Assembly: GCA_907165135.1 (NCBI GenBank)
Contig: OU015567.1
Coordinates: 9,429,001-9,493,000, forward strand
DNA length: 64,000 nucleotides
Reading direction: 5' to 3'
Origin: Oikopleura dioica
Taxonomy: Eukaryota > Chordata > Appendicularia > Copelata > Oikopleuridae
A program made the translations under genes and the position numbers. How positions within the stretch are numbered: the stretch's first letter is position 1; each line of letters begins with the position of its first letter. Below are positions 12,849 to 28,588 of this stretch, piece by piece. The notes beneath the pieces are model-generated. The model did no database searches. It saw nothing but the letters and a program-made list of their open reading frames with translations, and was not told the origin of the DNA.

Positions 12849-13313
12849 ATGGTGGTGTATAATTTGTATATTTTGGGCAAAAACGGACAGTCGTTGTTCT
12901 ACCGAGAGTGGCTAAGGGAACAGAGCTCGAACCTATCGAGGGATGAAGAGGACAAGCTTATGGTTGGCTTGCTCTTTTCTCTTTCAAATTTTGCGAGGAA
13001 AATGTCGAGTACGCCGGGAACTGGGGCCTTCAAGTCATTCAAGGTACACAGGACTTTCTTTCGTCTTACCAAAATTTAGACATCCAAATACCAACTGCAC
13101 TACTGGGAAAGTCCGACTGGAATCAAGCTTGTGCTGAATACATCTACAGACGTCGAGCCTTGCCACGACCACTTGTCCACCCTCTACCACCACATATTTA
13201 TCCAAACCGTAGTCAAAAATCCCCTTGTTCCGCTCACGGAGCCAATCAACTCTTCGTTATTTGTCTCTAAGCTGGATGCCTTCATAAAACAACAGACATT
13301 CTTTCAGGATTAG
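12849..13313 (+). CDS. TRAPPC1: TRAPP complex subunit 1 (Bet5)
   Basis: Two exons, 12849-13043 and 13080-13313, separated by a 36-bp intron, one of the shortest here. The protein is about 143 residues, the usual length. Family landmarks are MVVYNLYILGKNGQSLFYRE, the EEDKLMVGLLFSLSNFARKMS helix, KYQLHYWESPTGIKLVLNT and the end VKNPLVPLTEPINSSLF. TRAPPC1 is a longin-fold core subunit of the TRAPP Rab1-activating complex used in ER-Golgi traffic. The ATG lies 7 bp after TTATTTAG, a good candidate trans-splice acceptor, and the preceding gene ends only 69 bp upstream. Confidence 0.93.
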
Positions 13314-13457
13314 TGCTGCTTTGTTAAAATAACCATGTGCAATTTTTCAAATTTATCGCGCTTGTTTTCAAGTTCGTGGCGAGATTCTAGATCTATACCC
13401 TGTCTGTTTGTGCAAATCTTCATTTCTAATTATTATTCATCCGCCTGCCATCGTTGG

Positions 13458-17938
<4,481 letters not shown>

Positions 17939-20900
17939 AACGATCATCACAAACACTTGTTGCTTTCTATACTTTTTTCTCTCGCCTGTTCCTTGTTTAT
18001 CTCTTTTATAGCTGCACCGGGTTACTTTTTGTCCTTTTTTCGCGCGCCCGGGCGCTTTCCGGATGTGAAATCATATTACTTTTTCCGTCGATAATAATTT
18101 TTGTAATGCGCCTAAAATTATGCCTCAAAACAGCCGTCGCGAATTTTTTACCAAAAAAACGTTTCTGTTCAACAATTTAACACCGAGCAGTTTTCTTACA
18201 TTGAACCGCGTTAACAAACACTACTAAAAAGCCAAGGCCACAAACGTTCTGACAAAGGAATAAAATATATTTTTGTTCATATTTTATCTTGACACCTGGT
18301 TTCGCCTCTTCATATCGTATCGAAATACCCATCCCGTGTCCTGTTTTTATAACGCTTTACAAATGTTATGCTCTACAAATTTTAACGGTCAAATACTAGC
18401 ATCAAACAAAATCATCGTGATTCTCCAATACTCTAGGGTCGTTTCTGTGAAGCCTAGAATATGAAAAATACTTAATACTTGTTCCTGTAGTATCCACGAA
18501 CCTGATCATCAACTAGGATCGCCTATTATCTCCTATTTTGAATGTCAAATCAGCATATAAAGGTGTTAAAAACACCCCGTGGTGGGGAAAAGGTCAAGAT
18601 ATCTAGCCATCAAATGATCTCATAGGAACGTTTTCAGCTGGATATTATTCATTTGTGTCTGTTCCTGTTTGATCAGATGAGATTTTCCCCGAAATTGTGT
18701 TCCTACTTCTCATTTTTTCCTCCTCGTTAACGGCAGTCTGACCGTGAGTAAAAAAAACGAAAGCTTATATTTACTATTTTTACTTTCTCTCCCGTCGCAA
18801 GAGCTTGAAACCGCACAAAAAAATGGTCACAAATACTCAAAAGTAAATGCAGCAAATGGTACCACCATCTAAACATCAACCTGCTTAAGTCCCAATCACT
18901 CAGAGCCAATCACTCTTTATACTTAAAGTCCTTTCTTCGCTGGCCACTTGATGTCGAGCTGTAACAAAAAAATAACGCAGTTGAGGTCTTTTTTAAATCC
19001 GTCTTCATTCCGACCAGGTCATCATTAATAAAAAACCACTTTACTCAATCTATCTTCATTATTTTAATTGATACGAAAAAAACCTAATTTGCCTATAAAA
19101 AGCTCCAAACTACTTCTACTACTTTCTGTTAGGCTCGGCCCCTTGGGAGAGTTTTCTATCTGACTAACTTCTTGGCCACCCGAAAAGTCCACCCCCTATT
19201 CTTTGAAATCTCGGTTGAAAAAGTTGCTGAACCCAGTTTTTAATCAATAGCCTTTTCGCTGGCCGTCCGACGTCAACCTCAAATGGCTACCTAATAGTCC
19301 TTTTTTCCCGAATTTTACCTTACCTTTGTTATTCCTTAATTTTGGCCTTAGTACAACTGAACACTCTTCACCTTAAAACACACTGTTACCAACACACAGT
19401 CCCTCTTGAACTGCGCCCGAGCTTGAATTGAAAAACAACTTTTAATGTTACAACCAATAATTACACCTACGCCCGAGTATGTTCCATTACCCACCTGAAC
19501 ACCATCATTTTTAGGTGATCGATCTTTCTGCTCATTTTCAATTTTTGATCTTTGCCAAAGACACAATAAAAAACCTTTTGCTGTATTCTCACGGGTCTCC
19601 CTGATGTCTAGCGCTGGTCCCAAAAGTTCCACAAACTTCGGTTCCGTATTTTTCGTTCCTTATTTTTATCGCTGAAAATCTTTCTGTACTACTAATCATC
19701 TGATATAACCGTGAAACAAGATGCGCACACACACACATAAGAACACTCTCACACTTTTACATGCTTGTTTTTGCAAAAATATATAAATATATAAGAAAAT
19801 AAATAAGCTTCAAATTCTGAATTCGGTGATTTTCTGAGCTTGAGTCTATCGCTCTCATTCTTTTTTCTTTCTTCATTATATATCTAGCCTATACATTGAT
19901 GCAAACAGGAGTCACTCTTGAATTACTATTAGCAAATCATGCAAAAAAAATCAACGAAAATCTTCATCAAAACGAGTTTTATTATATTTACAAGATTATT
20001 TAATTTTCCTTGTTACAATTACGCATGCATTGGCAGAAAATAAAGCTAGATGAAAAGGTGATTTGCAGCAAAAAGTTTCATGTTCTTCAGCTTGTGAAAT
20101 TCCTTTTGAGGTAAAATGAGTCCATGTCCACAAATCAATTCGATTCAATGCCGGGACTTTTTGTTACTTGAACGGATGACAGACCACATTGCAGGCAATT
20201 TTGTTAAACAAAATCAGACCCACATTTAACGATCCATTTATCAGTTTCATCCGCGGAATTTTCCACAGTTATTATCATAAAGCATTAAAGAAAACTAAAC
20301 CCGCTAACCTCCGATGATATCGCACAGACCGAGTTTCTATTTGACCGATTTGTTCCTTGATCACCTACTATGCTCGCAAGCTCGTCAAAGCTCCTCCTTG
20401 ATTTAGCAGCTTTATCTTCTCTTACCTTATTTTTGCCCCTTATTGACTATTGCTCAACCTGTCTACCGCTGATCTTCTTTTACCGACTTTAAACAGTAGC
20501 TATACTCATTTTAACATCGTAAACTTGTCTGATTTTTACCGAGTACAAATCTCACTCAAACGCACTACTCTTTTATTTAACCATTTACTTCGATTTTCAT
20601 TATTATTTACAGAGTTGTTTTAGGCTTTTCCAATTTTCCTTATTTTATCCGCTTATATGATATTTCCACCGATTGTGTTTCTTTTATCTCTGCATTTTTT
20701 ACAAATTCTGCGCGTTTAAGTTCTTCACGTAAACCGAGAATGAAACGAACTTAACCTTCCAATCGTCGACAATATATTTTGTAACAATTTGGTTTAATTT
20801 CATGTGACTCTAATGCAAATAAATTTAGAAGGTAATTCACTATTACATTGAAAGCAATCAACCCAAACGGTGGGACGAGCTTCGGCTCCGACGTACCAAG

Positions 20901-20970
20901 GTATCTTTATATCTGATTTCTTTTTTCTTATATTTTTAGTTATTACCTCGACCCTTCTTTTGAACAGAGC
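17939..20970. other. 3-kb spacer between the two Argonaute genes
   Basis: No gene recognised on either strand, only short unconvincing frames (for example 19348-19632, -). It holds the 3' UTR of Argonaute A and presumably the promoter and 5' UTR of Argonaute B. A small (CA)n tract lies near 19727. A possible upstream exon ends at AG|GTATCT near 20902 and would join the acceptor at about 20939. It gives NPNGGTSFGSDVPS in frame with Argonaute B but has no ATG of its own. Confidence 0.4.
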
Positions 20971-23900
20971 ATGCACTCGTCCAAATTTGACTTCAATAAT
21001 AACGCGTCGGTAAGACTCTCTTCCACAATTATTCTATTAAAAACATGGTTAAACAGTCGTCCAACGATGAGTCCCCACCAGTCTCAACTCGATTCAACAA
21101 TGGCTCGCCCGACTTGAAGTCGCTGCCTTCTTTCTATCCGGGAGACCATCCAATCTCCCCCGTCGGCCACCCATCTTCTCTATCAGTGGGATCGCATCAT
21201 CCTGATCGATTCTCTGGAGGCACAGCAACAACTCGGAATGAACAGTTTCCTCCTCCATTTCGCCCCGATATCGGCACTCATGGACGGGCTATAATGCTCA
21301 AGTCGAACTACTTCAAAGTCGATATCCCCAACTCTGACCTGCATCACTACGATATCGATATTAAACCCGACAAGTGCCCGCGCCGAGTAAATAGAGAGAT
21401 CGTGGAAATGATGGTTGAGAACTACAGGAACCAAATCTTTCAAGACAGACGGCCTGTCTTCGATGGAAGAAGGAACATGTACACAGCGCAGCCCTTGCCA
21501 ATCGACAAACAAAAAGTGGAGTTAGATATCAGTCTTCCTGGTGATGGAAGAGAAAGAGTTTTCAAAGTGTCAATCAAATGGGTAGCGAGGGTTTCGCTTT
21601 TCTCATTGCAACTAGCTTTGGGAGGCCAAATCCATGGGATTCCATTTGAGACAATTCAAGCACTGGATGTCGTCATGCGTCATTTGCCTTCGATGAGGTA
21701 CTCTCCTGTCGGAAGATCGTTTTTCTCAGCCCCTGCGAATGGGATCGGCAGATCCCTCGGTGGTGGGCGAGAAGTGTGGTTTGGTTTTCACCAGAGCATG
21801 CGCCCTAGTCAGTGGAAGATGATGCTCAACATTGACGTTTCTGCCACTGCTTTCTATCGCGCTCAATCGGTTGTTGATTTTCTCTGTGAGGTTCTTGAAA
21901 TCTCCAGGAATGAGCTGTACCACGCTGGGGGTCTCTCTGACTCCCATCGAGTCAAGTTTATGAAGGAAATCAAGGGGTTGAAGATCGAAATCACTCATTG
22001 CGGCTCTATGCGAAGAAAATACCGCGTCTGCAACGTCACTCGCCGGCCTGCTAGTCACCAGACATTTCCACTCGTGTTACCCGAGAACGAACAGACAATC
22101 GAATGCACCGTTGCACGTTACTTTCAAGAACGGCATAATTACACGCTAAAGTTCCCCTTTCTTCCATGTCTCCAAGTTGGTCAGGAGCAAAAGCACACTT
22201 ATCTTCCACTGGAAGTTTGCAACATTGTTCAAGGCCAACGGTGCATCAAAAAGCTGACTGACTCGCAGACATCAACGATGATAAAAGAAACCGCGCGCAC
22301 TGCGCCAGAGCGTGAGAGGGAAATCTCCAATCTTGTCAAGAAAGCAGGATTCAACAATGATCCATATGTTCGTGAGTTCGGAATACAAGTTATCGATGAG
22401 ATGACGGAAATACGAGGCCGCGTCCTTCCCCCGCCAAGACTCCAATATGGTGGAAATAATCGAAATAATATCCAAGCAACGCCAAACGGAGGAGTCTGGG
22501 ACATGAGAGGGAAACAGTTTCATACTGGAATCGAGGTCAATGTCTGGGCGATTGCGTGCTTCGCCCATCAAAAACAATGCGCGGAGCAAAAGTAATAATT
22601 TATCAGCTCTCACTTTTTAGTAAAGTTTTAGCTTGCGAATGTTCATTAAAAAGCTCCAGCAAATATCTGAAGACGCTGGAATGCCCATTCGATCTGGCCC
22701 CGTTTTCTGCCAATTCGCACAGGGTTCAGATCAAGTCGAGCCGATCATGAAGTTCTTGATGAATCGGTATCCCAATCTTCAACTGATCATGGTCGTCCTT
22801 CCCGGTCGAACACCCGTTTACGCTGAAGTCAAGCGTGTTGGCGATACGCTCCTTGGAATCGCTACCCAATGTGTTCAAGTAAAAAACGTGACTAAAGTCA
22901 CAACCCAGACGCTGTCCAATCTGTGCCTCAAGATCAACGTAAAACTAGGCGGCATCAACAACATCCTGGCTCCAAATGCGCGTCCACGAGTTTTCAACGA
23001 GCCCGTCATTTTCATAGGAGCTGATGTCACTCACCCACCTGCTGGAGGTAACGAATTAATCAAATAGGATGCTAAGTTTATTCAAAAAAGATCGTCGCAA
23101 ACCATCGATCGCTGCTGTTGTAGCGTCAATTGACGCGCATCCAAGCCGCTATTGCGCTTCTGTTCGAGTTCAACGCCACCGTCAAGAGTCCATCGAAGAC
23201 TTAGCGACCATGGTCAAAGATCTAATGCTCGAGTTTTATAAAGCGACGACTTACAAGCCCGTGAGAATTATTGTATACCGGTTAGGCTCGGCTTTTATTC
23301 AATTTTCTTGACAAAAACAATTCAGCGGAGGAGTCTCCGAGGGACAATTCCAAGCTGTTCTCACACGAGAGCTGAAAGCGATCAGAGAAGCGTGTGTCAA
23401 GCTAGAAGATAATTATCAGCCTGGAATCACTTACGTCGTTGTTCAAAAGCGCCATCATACTAGGTTATTAAATAAGCTATCGCTGATAAAGAAATTAAAA
23501 TGAGAATTTAGGCTCTTTTGCCGCCAGTCAAGCGACAAATGTGGAAAGAGTGGAAATATTCCAGGTTAGGAAGAGCATTAAACGCACAGCTAACTTATTA
23601 TTTCTTATAAAGCTGGAACTACAGTAGATATGGGAATTTGTCACCCAACAGAGTTCGACTTCTACCTTTGTTCCCACGCAGGAATTCAGGTTTGATCGAT
23701 TTTTTACTCAATCAAGGTGTGAAAATATTTCTAGGGAACATCAAGACCATCTCATTATCATGTTCTTTGGGACGACAATGAATTTTCAGCCGACGAGCTG
23801 CAAAATCTTACCTACCAGGTTTTCATTTCTCGTTGAAAAAAAAAAGATTATTTCTGTAGCTATGCCATACTTACGTCCGATGCACTCGATCTGTGTCTAT

Positions 23901-24099
23901 TCCGGCGCCGGCTTACTACGCGCATCTGGTGGCTTACCGCGCGCGCTATCACCTCGTCGACAAAGATTACGACTCTGGCGAGGGTTCCCTCATCTCCGGC
24001 ACCTCTTCTCGCGACGTGACCGACATCAGTCAATACCAATCGATGGCCAAAGCAATTCAAGTTCACCAAAACACGTTTGGCTCAATGTACTTTGCTTAA
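20971..24099 (+). CDS. AGO: Argonaute B, tandem paralogue with Gly at the third catalytic position
   Basis: Exons: 20971-21009 (earliest in-frame ATG), 21057-22591, 22632-23047, 23091-23280, 23326-23463, 23512-23564, 23613-23689, 23735-23818 and 23860-24099. The N-terminus is shorter than in Argonaute A and Ser/Pro-rich. All domains are present ([52 protein letters not shown], end MYFA). Tetrad: Asp in GADVTHPP, Glu in HRQESIED, Gly instead of Asp in YRGGVSEGQ, His in YYAHLVAY. Vertebrate AGO4 carries the same Asp-to-Gly change, and proteins of that type do not slice efficiently. It is therefore predicted to silence by recruitment rather than cleavage. A 1535-bp exon covers the N-terminal two-thirds, where Argonaute A has many introns. 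Confidence 0.93.
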
Positions 24100-24981
24100 A
24101 GCATCCCTTCCCAAAAAAGAGTACCAACTCATGAAATTATATGCACAAATGTATCCTCCTTACGCAACCCTCTTTTCACAGTGATCTTTTGCCAGAAGAT
24201 AATTTCACCCAACCAACCAAGGGCTGTCTCTTGAGCTGTACTATCGTTACACAAAAAGTTCATTCTAGCCACTTAAAACCTAAACTCTATTATCAACAGA
24301 AAACGTCTCCCAAATGCTCCCCCCTACTTCGCCCATATACAAAAATGTGCTACTTCTGCTTTATTCTTATTTTTCCTTGACCTTTTTGGTTGCGCAAACC
24401 CCGCAAATGCGCGCTTCGAACTTGGAGTTTATTTTGAATAGTTCGGACGTGTGAAACACAGTCGGGTTTGTCGGATAATGCCCAGAACGGTGGCCATCTT
24501 GTGATGGATTCGCAAAATCGAGAGAATCAAAGAGTGCGATTCTGGCCTTATCCGACATGCTTTCTCTTTGTTGTCAGCTAACATCTCTAAATTTTAACCT
24601 TCTTTACTGTCATTGTGTGCAGTACAATATTCAGCAGTAGCATTATACATCTATTCAGTGTACTTTTCAATCGGTGTTTCTCGTTTTCAGCCTAGTTCTG
24701 CTATCAATCTAATCCCTCTTTTACCAATTTTTCTATCTTTACTAAACCAATGTCTTCTACTTCACCAACTTTACTTTCAGTTTTCTCCAGCTTACAGTAC
24801 TAATACGCTTTGCCTTCCTTTTCAACCCTTTTTCGTTGTCACTTCTATTATCAACAAGTGTTTCTCTTCCGGAGCTGATCCCCATTCATTATTTCTTTCA
24901 ACGTAGCTTCTCTTACTTCAGAAACTTATGTTTATGAAACGCTCGTTTTTAAGAATTTCCCTGACGTTTTCATAAAAAAGA
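24100..24981. other. Intergenic region before CCDC6
   Basis: 880 bp, pyrimidine-rich on the + strand. No gene recognised. It probably holds the Argonaute B 3' UTR and the CCDC6 promoter and 5' UTR. Confidence 0.35.
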
Positions 24982-26688
24982 ATGGATCCGGCGCTGGGAG
25001 CCGCGTCGCCCATGTCAGGTGGCAACAATCAGGCCCCCGGTTTAGCCGCCCTTCCGAAACGCGAAGAGATTCCTTCAAGTCGAAGTTCGATGGCCGATTC
25101 TGCCTCCGAAATGTCCGAAAGCGACACTGACGCAATGTCCTTATCAGGTAGCCTACTAGAACCTGCTCGCGAACCGGATTTTTAAGGCATTTCAGGATTC
25201 TCTGACTACAATCGCGGCTCGACAAGGCAAAGAACGATCATTGAGGAGCAATCTCAGCGGATAAATACGATGGCACAGGAGAATCGAGTGATGAAAATTG
25301 AAATCGACAAATACAAGATCCAAGTCGGAGCTCTCCAGGAAGAAATAAGAAGACTCCGACAAGCGTCCGTCAATATTCAAGCGCGCGCAGAGCAGGAGGA
25401 GGAATACATCTCCAACACGCTTTTGAAAAAGATTGAAGAGCTCAAAAAGGAAAAGGTAGATCAAAAAGCGCTCATTTTTATCTATGCTACATTTCTAGGA
25501 AACGCTAGCAAATTATTACGAGAAGGAAGAAGAATTCTTGACAAATCAGCTCAGCAAGAAACTTAACCACCTTCGACACGAAAAGTGCAATTTAGAGGTA
25601 TTTTCCTGAACCCTTTTTCCCTCTAAATTTGATTTTCAGAGAACCCTAGAACGCGAGCAAGAATATCAAGTCAATAAGCTCATGAAAAGAATCGAAAGAA
25701 TGGAGCGGGAAGCTCAAACGAAGCATACTTCCTTGGATCAGGTAAAACAAGGTAGAAAAAACTCAACGAATAAGATCTGTTTCAGCTTCGCCGAGAAAAA
25801 GTAGAGCTAGAAAATACTCTCGAGCGAGAGCAAGAAGCTCTAGTCAATCGGCTCTGGAAAAAGCTTGAGCGGCTTGAGACCGAGAAGAAGCACCTTCAAG
25901 CAAAGATTAATGAAAAGTAAGTCGTTCTGTTCTTACAGAGCTTACATAGTATTCAGGCATGCTTCCGGTACCCAAGTGGAGCAACCAAGCAGCAACCCCC
26001 GCCCAGTTGTAAAGAACGACAATTCAGAAAAAGTAGAATCACATGTAAAACACCTAAAACGAGAAGTCGACCGGCTACGCAAGCAGCTCTTTCAATCAAC
26101 CCACGAAAGTAAAGTTTCTTTTTATCGTTTCAAATAATTAATTTCTATTTAGGTTCTGCGCAAATGCGCTCGATGGAGACAGAAGAGAGGCAGCTCCGAG
26201 AGAAGAATATGCATCTTCAGAGAAAATTGCAACAAGAGATCGAGCGGCGCGAAGCACTCTCCCGTCATCTTTCTGAGTCTGAGTCCAGTCTCGAGTTGGA
26301 GGCTGATGAGCGGTAAGAAACAGCCGTTTTAGTACACCTTGTTTAACATTGCGAAATCCTAGTTATTTTCAAAACGACTTGGCGTACACTCGCGGTCGTC
26401 ACTCGCCTGGCCCGTACAGTTCCATCCACCCAGCCACAGTTTCTTCCGTTTCTTCAAGTTCATCCGGGTTTGTCCAGACATCAAGCTCGGCTTTCACGAC
26501 ACCGGTCAGTCCTTATCGAAGCAACAACCATCAAAACAACGCCATTCCACAGGTATTCCAATATGACAGCAGAAGACCCCTTTTTATTTGATTTCTAGCG
26601 ATCTTCCCGTTCTGTAACGACCCCGGACCGGTTTGTAAAGCCGAGTCCCCCACCAAGCCCAGGTCAACAACGCTTAAAAGACTACTAA
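24982..26688 (+). CDS. CCDC6: Coiled-coil domain protein 6
   Basis: Exons: 24982-25147, 25196-25455, 25499-25597, 25640-25741, 25786-25916, 25957-26108, 26153-26312, 26363-26552 and 26599-26688. After a Ser-rich start there is a long coiled coil with the family signatures [56 protein letters not shown] and [20 protein letters not shown]. Then come [35 protein letters not shown] and a Pro/Ser-rich C-terminus containing [12 protein letters not shown]. The order and spacing match human CCDC6, a 14-3-3-binding phosphoprotein implicated in DNA-damage checkpoint control and known as a RET fusion partner. The coiled-coil core is unusually well conserved for this fast-evolving genome. Confidence 0.93.
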
Positions 26689-27047
26689 TTAATCACACGT
26701 CATGAAACTTTCAAGAAGAAAACTGAACAACAGAAAACTACAGATAACGACCTTACTGTGCATCAAGAGACATCCTTTTTTACTTTTATCTTCTCCTAGG
26801 AAACTTCACCTAAACTACTGGTAGATAATTTCAATAAAATAAATGGACGTCAATAATAAACCAATGCCTTCAAGCGTGGAAAATTTTTCGTTTCACGATT
26901 GATGCTATCTTTGTGTCTCTTCCTCGTTTTATCTTCAAAAGCATCTAACAAACAACTAGCTTTTGGCCAGTTTTACGCAAAAACGGTCAGTCGAAATATT
27001 GCAAAACAGAAGTAAGAGCTTTATTTTTAAGAAAATTTTTGAAAGAT
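26689..27047. other. Intergenic spacer before MASTL
   Basis: 359 bp, holding AATAAA at 26836-26841, a likely poly(A) signal for CCDC6. The last part carries a pyrimidine tract and AAG acceptor (27016-27031), described separately. Confidence 0.4.
27016..27031 (+). promoter_or_regulatory. Candidate trans-splice acceptor before MASTL
   Basis: GAGCTTTATTTTTAAG ends 16 bp before the MASTL ATG and is followed by AAAATT. The same sequence with one extra T precedes CDC16 at 28566-28582. No upstream coding exon fits it, so a spliced-leader acceptor is the best reading. Confidence 0.45.
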
Positions 27048-28459
27048 ATGAGACTGGAGGAATTTGACGTGAGGAAAAAGATATCCAAAGGAGCATTCGG
27101 TGATGGTATGACAACGGTTTTCATTAAAAATAAGAGAGGTTGATTTTTTTAAAGTTTACCTTGCGAAGCACAACGGACAGTACTATGCTCTGAAAGCAAT
27201 CGACAAGGACAACATCTACCGAAAGAATATGCTGAATGAGATTGTCGCTGAAAAAGACATTCTATCACAGTTGTCAGCGCCGTTTGTGGTCCAAATGACT
27301 TACTGTTTCCAGTCGACGAATTTGATCTACTTTGCCATGGAGTATTGCTGCGGTGGAGACTTACAGGGCCTTCTCAAAGGAGTTCAATATTTTGAAGAGC
27401 CAGAGGTATTTTATCTTTTTTTTTTATATAAAAAATAACGGAACTCAGGCCGTGTATTACATAACACAAATCGCAGTCGGACTACGTTTTCTCCACGAGC
27501 GCGGTATCATCCACCGCGATCTCAAACCAGCGAATATTCTGTTAACGGCAAACGGCACGGTCAAATTGTCTGATTTCGGTTTGGCGGCCAAGTCGACCCA
27601 ATACCGCAGGCGGAAAGTCTTTGGAACACCTGGTAATACCTCATCAGTTTTAGCATCTCACCAAACCGAAATTAGGACAAGTGAGATCTTTCAAACAGAG
27701 ACTCATTCTACGCGGAGTGTTACCAGAGAAAACACCAGCGCTGATCGGTAAAACAAGAACACAACATGCTGGCGGAGACGGGCCTCCTATCCCTTTGGAA
27801 ATGGGCTCGAGCGACGAAGAGGCAGACTCAAAGGATCCTTTTTCGGAAGACAACATGATTGTATCGAAAGAAGGAACGCCAAAAACACCTGTTTCCGCTG
27901 GCAGACGCTCCACCGGCGACAACATGAGCTCGACAACTCCCAGCAGACATATGCGTCGTCTGAGCTCCGCTACAAAGGTCGACATGTGCGAGTACACGCC
28001 TTCGAAGATGGTCGGTAGTCCAAACTACATGTCCCCGGAGCTAGTGCAGGATCATAAAGTTTGTTCGATGAGTGACTGCTGGTCACTTGGTGCTGTTTTA
28101 TTTGAGTTTTGTCTTGGCTTGCCTCCGTTTTACTCAGACACAGTTGATGAGGTAAGCTTTGCGTTTTCGTCTTATCTTTTATATAAATTTAGGTCTTTGA
28201 TAAAGTCAAAAAAGGCGATGTGGATTGGGAAGAGGCGAGCGAGTTCTTGAGCGAGCAGATGAAAAATCTTCTACAAAAGCTTCTACAACTGACGCCGAAC
28301 GATCGTCTCTCAGCGGGTGAAATTCTACAACATCCAGTCATCAATGAGTATTTTGGCGAGAGATCAACACTCGAAGAAACGATTCAAAAAGTCAAGGATG
28401 CTGAACCACCTGTAACGCCGGAATTAGACGACCCAGAGGATCTTTTGTACTTTCAATGA
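27048..28459 (+). CDS. MASTL: Greatwall kinase (MASTL), compact form
   Basis: Exons: 27048-27105, 27155-27405, 27449-27632, 27676-28151 and 28193-28459. Kinase motifs are complete: glycine loop [12 protein letters not shown], lysine in [11 protein letters not shown], catalytic loop [12 protein letters not shown], metal-binding SDFGLAAKS, then after an insertion [11 protein letters not shown] and [13 protein letters not shown]. The insertion between the DFG and SPE motifs (about 145 residues, with TP sites such as KEGTPKTP and EYTPSK) is the hallmark of Greatwall, though vertebrates have about 550 residues there. The C-tail (PEDLLYF) resembles the AGC-kinase tail. Greatwall phosphorylates ENSA/ARPP19 to inhibit PP2A-B55 at mitotic entry. 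It is 130 bp upstream of CDC16. Confidence 0.88.
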
Positions 28460-28565
28460 TCTAAATTTAAGTGCACCTGAATTTCTTTACTATTCACATT
28501 CAATGGTACTTCCACATTCCTCTATCGTCACACTATCAACTTGCCTTCGTCTTCGAGTTTACTTA

Positions 28566-28582
28566 AAGCTTTATTTTTTAAG
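28566..28582 (+). promoter_or_regulatory. Candidate trans-splice acceptor before CDC16
   Basis: AAGCTTTATTTTTTAAG lies 6 bp before the CDC16 start codon and is followed by AAAATT, nearly identical to the site before MASTL. It supports processing of a polycistronic transcript. Confidence 0.45.
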
Positions 28583-28588
28583 AAAATT

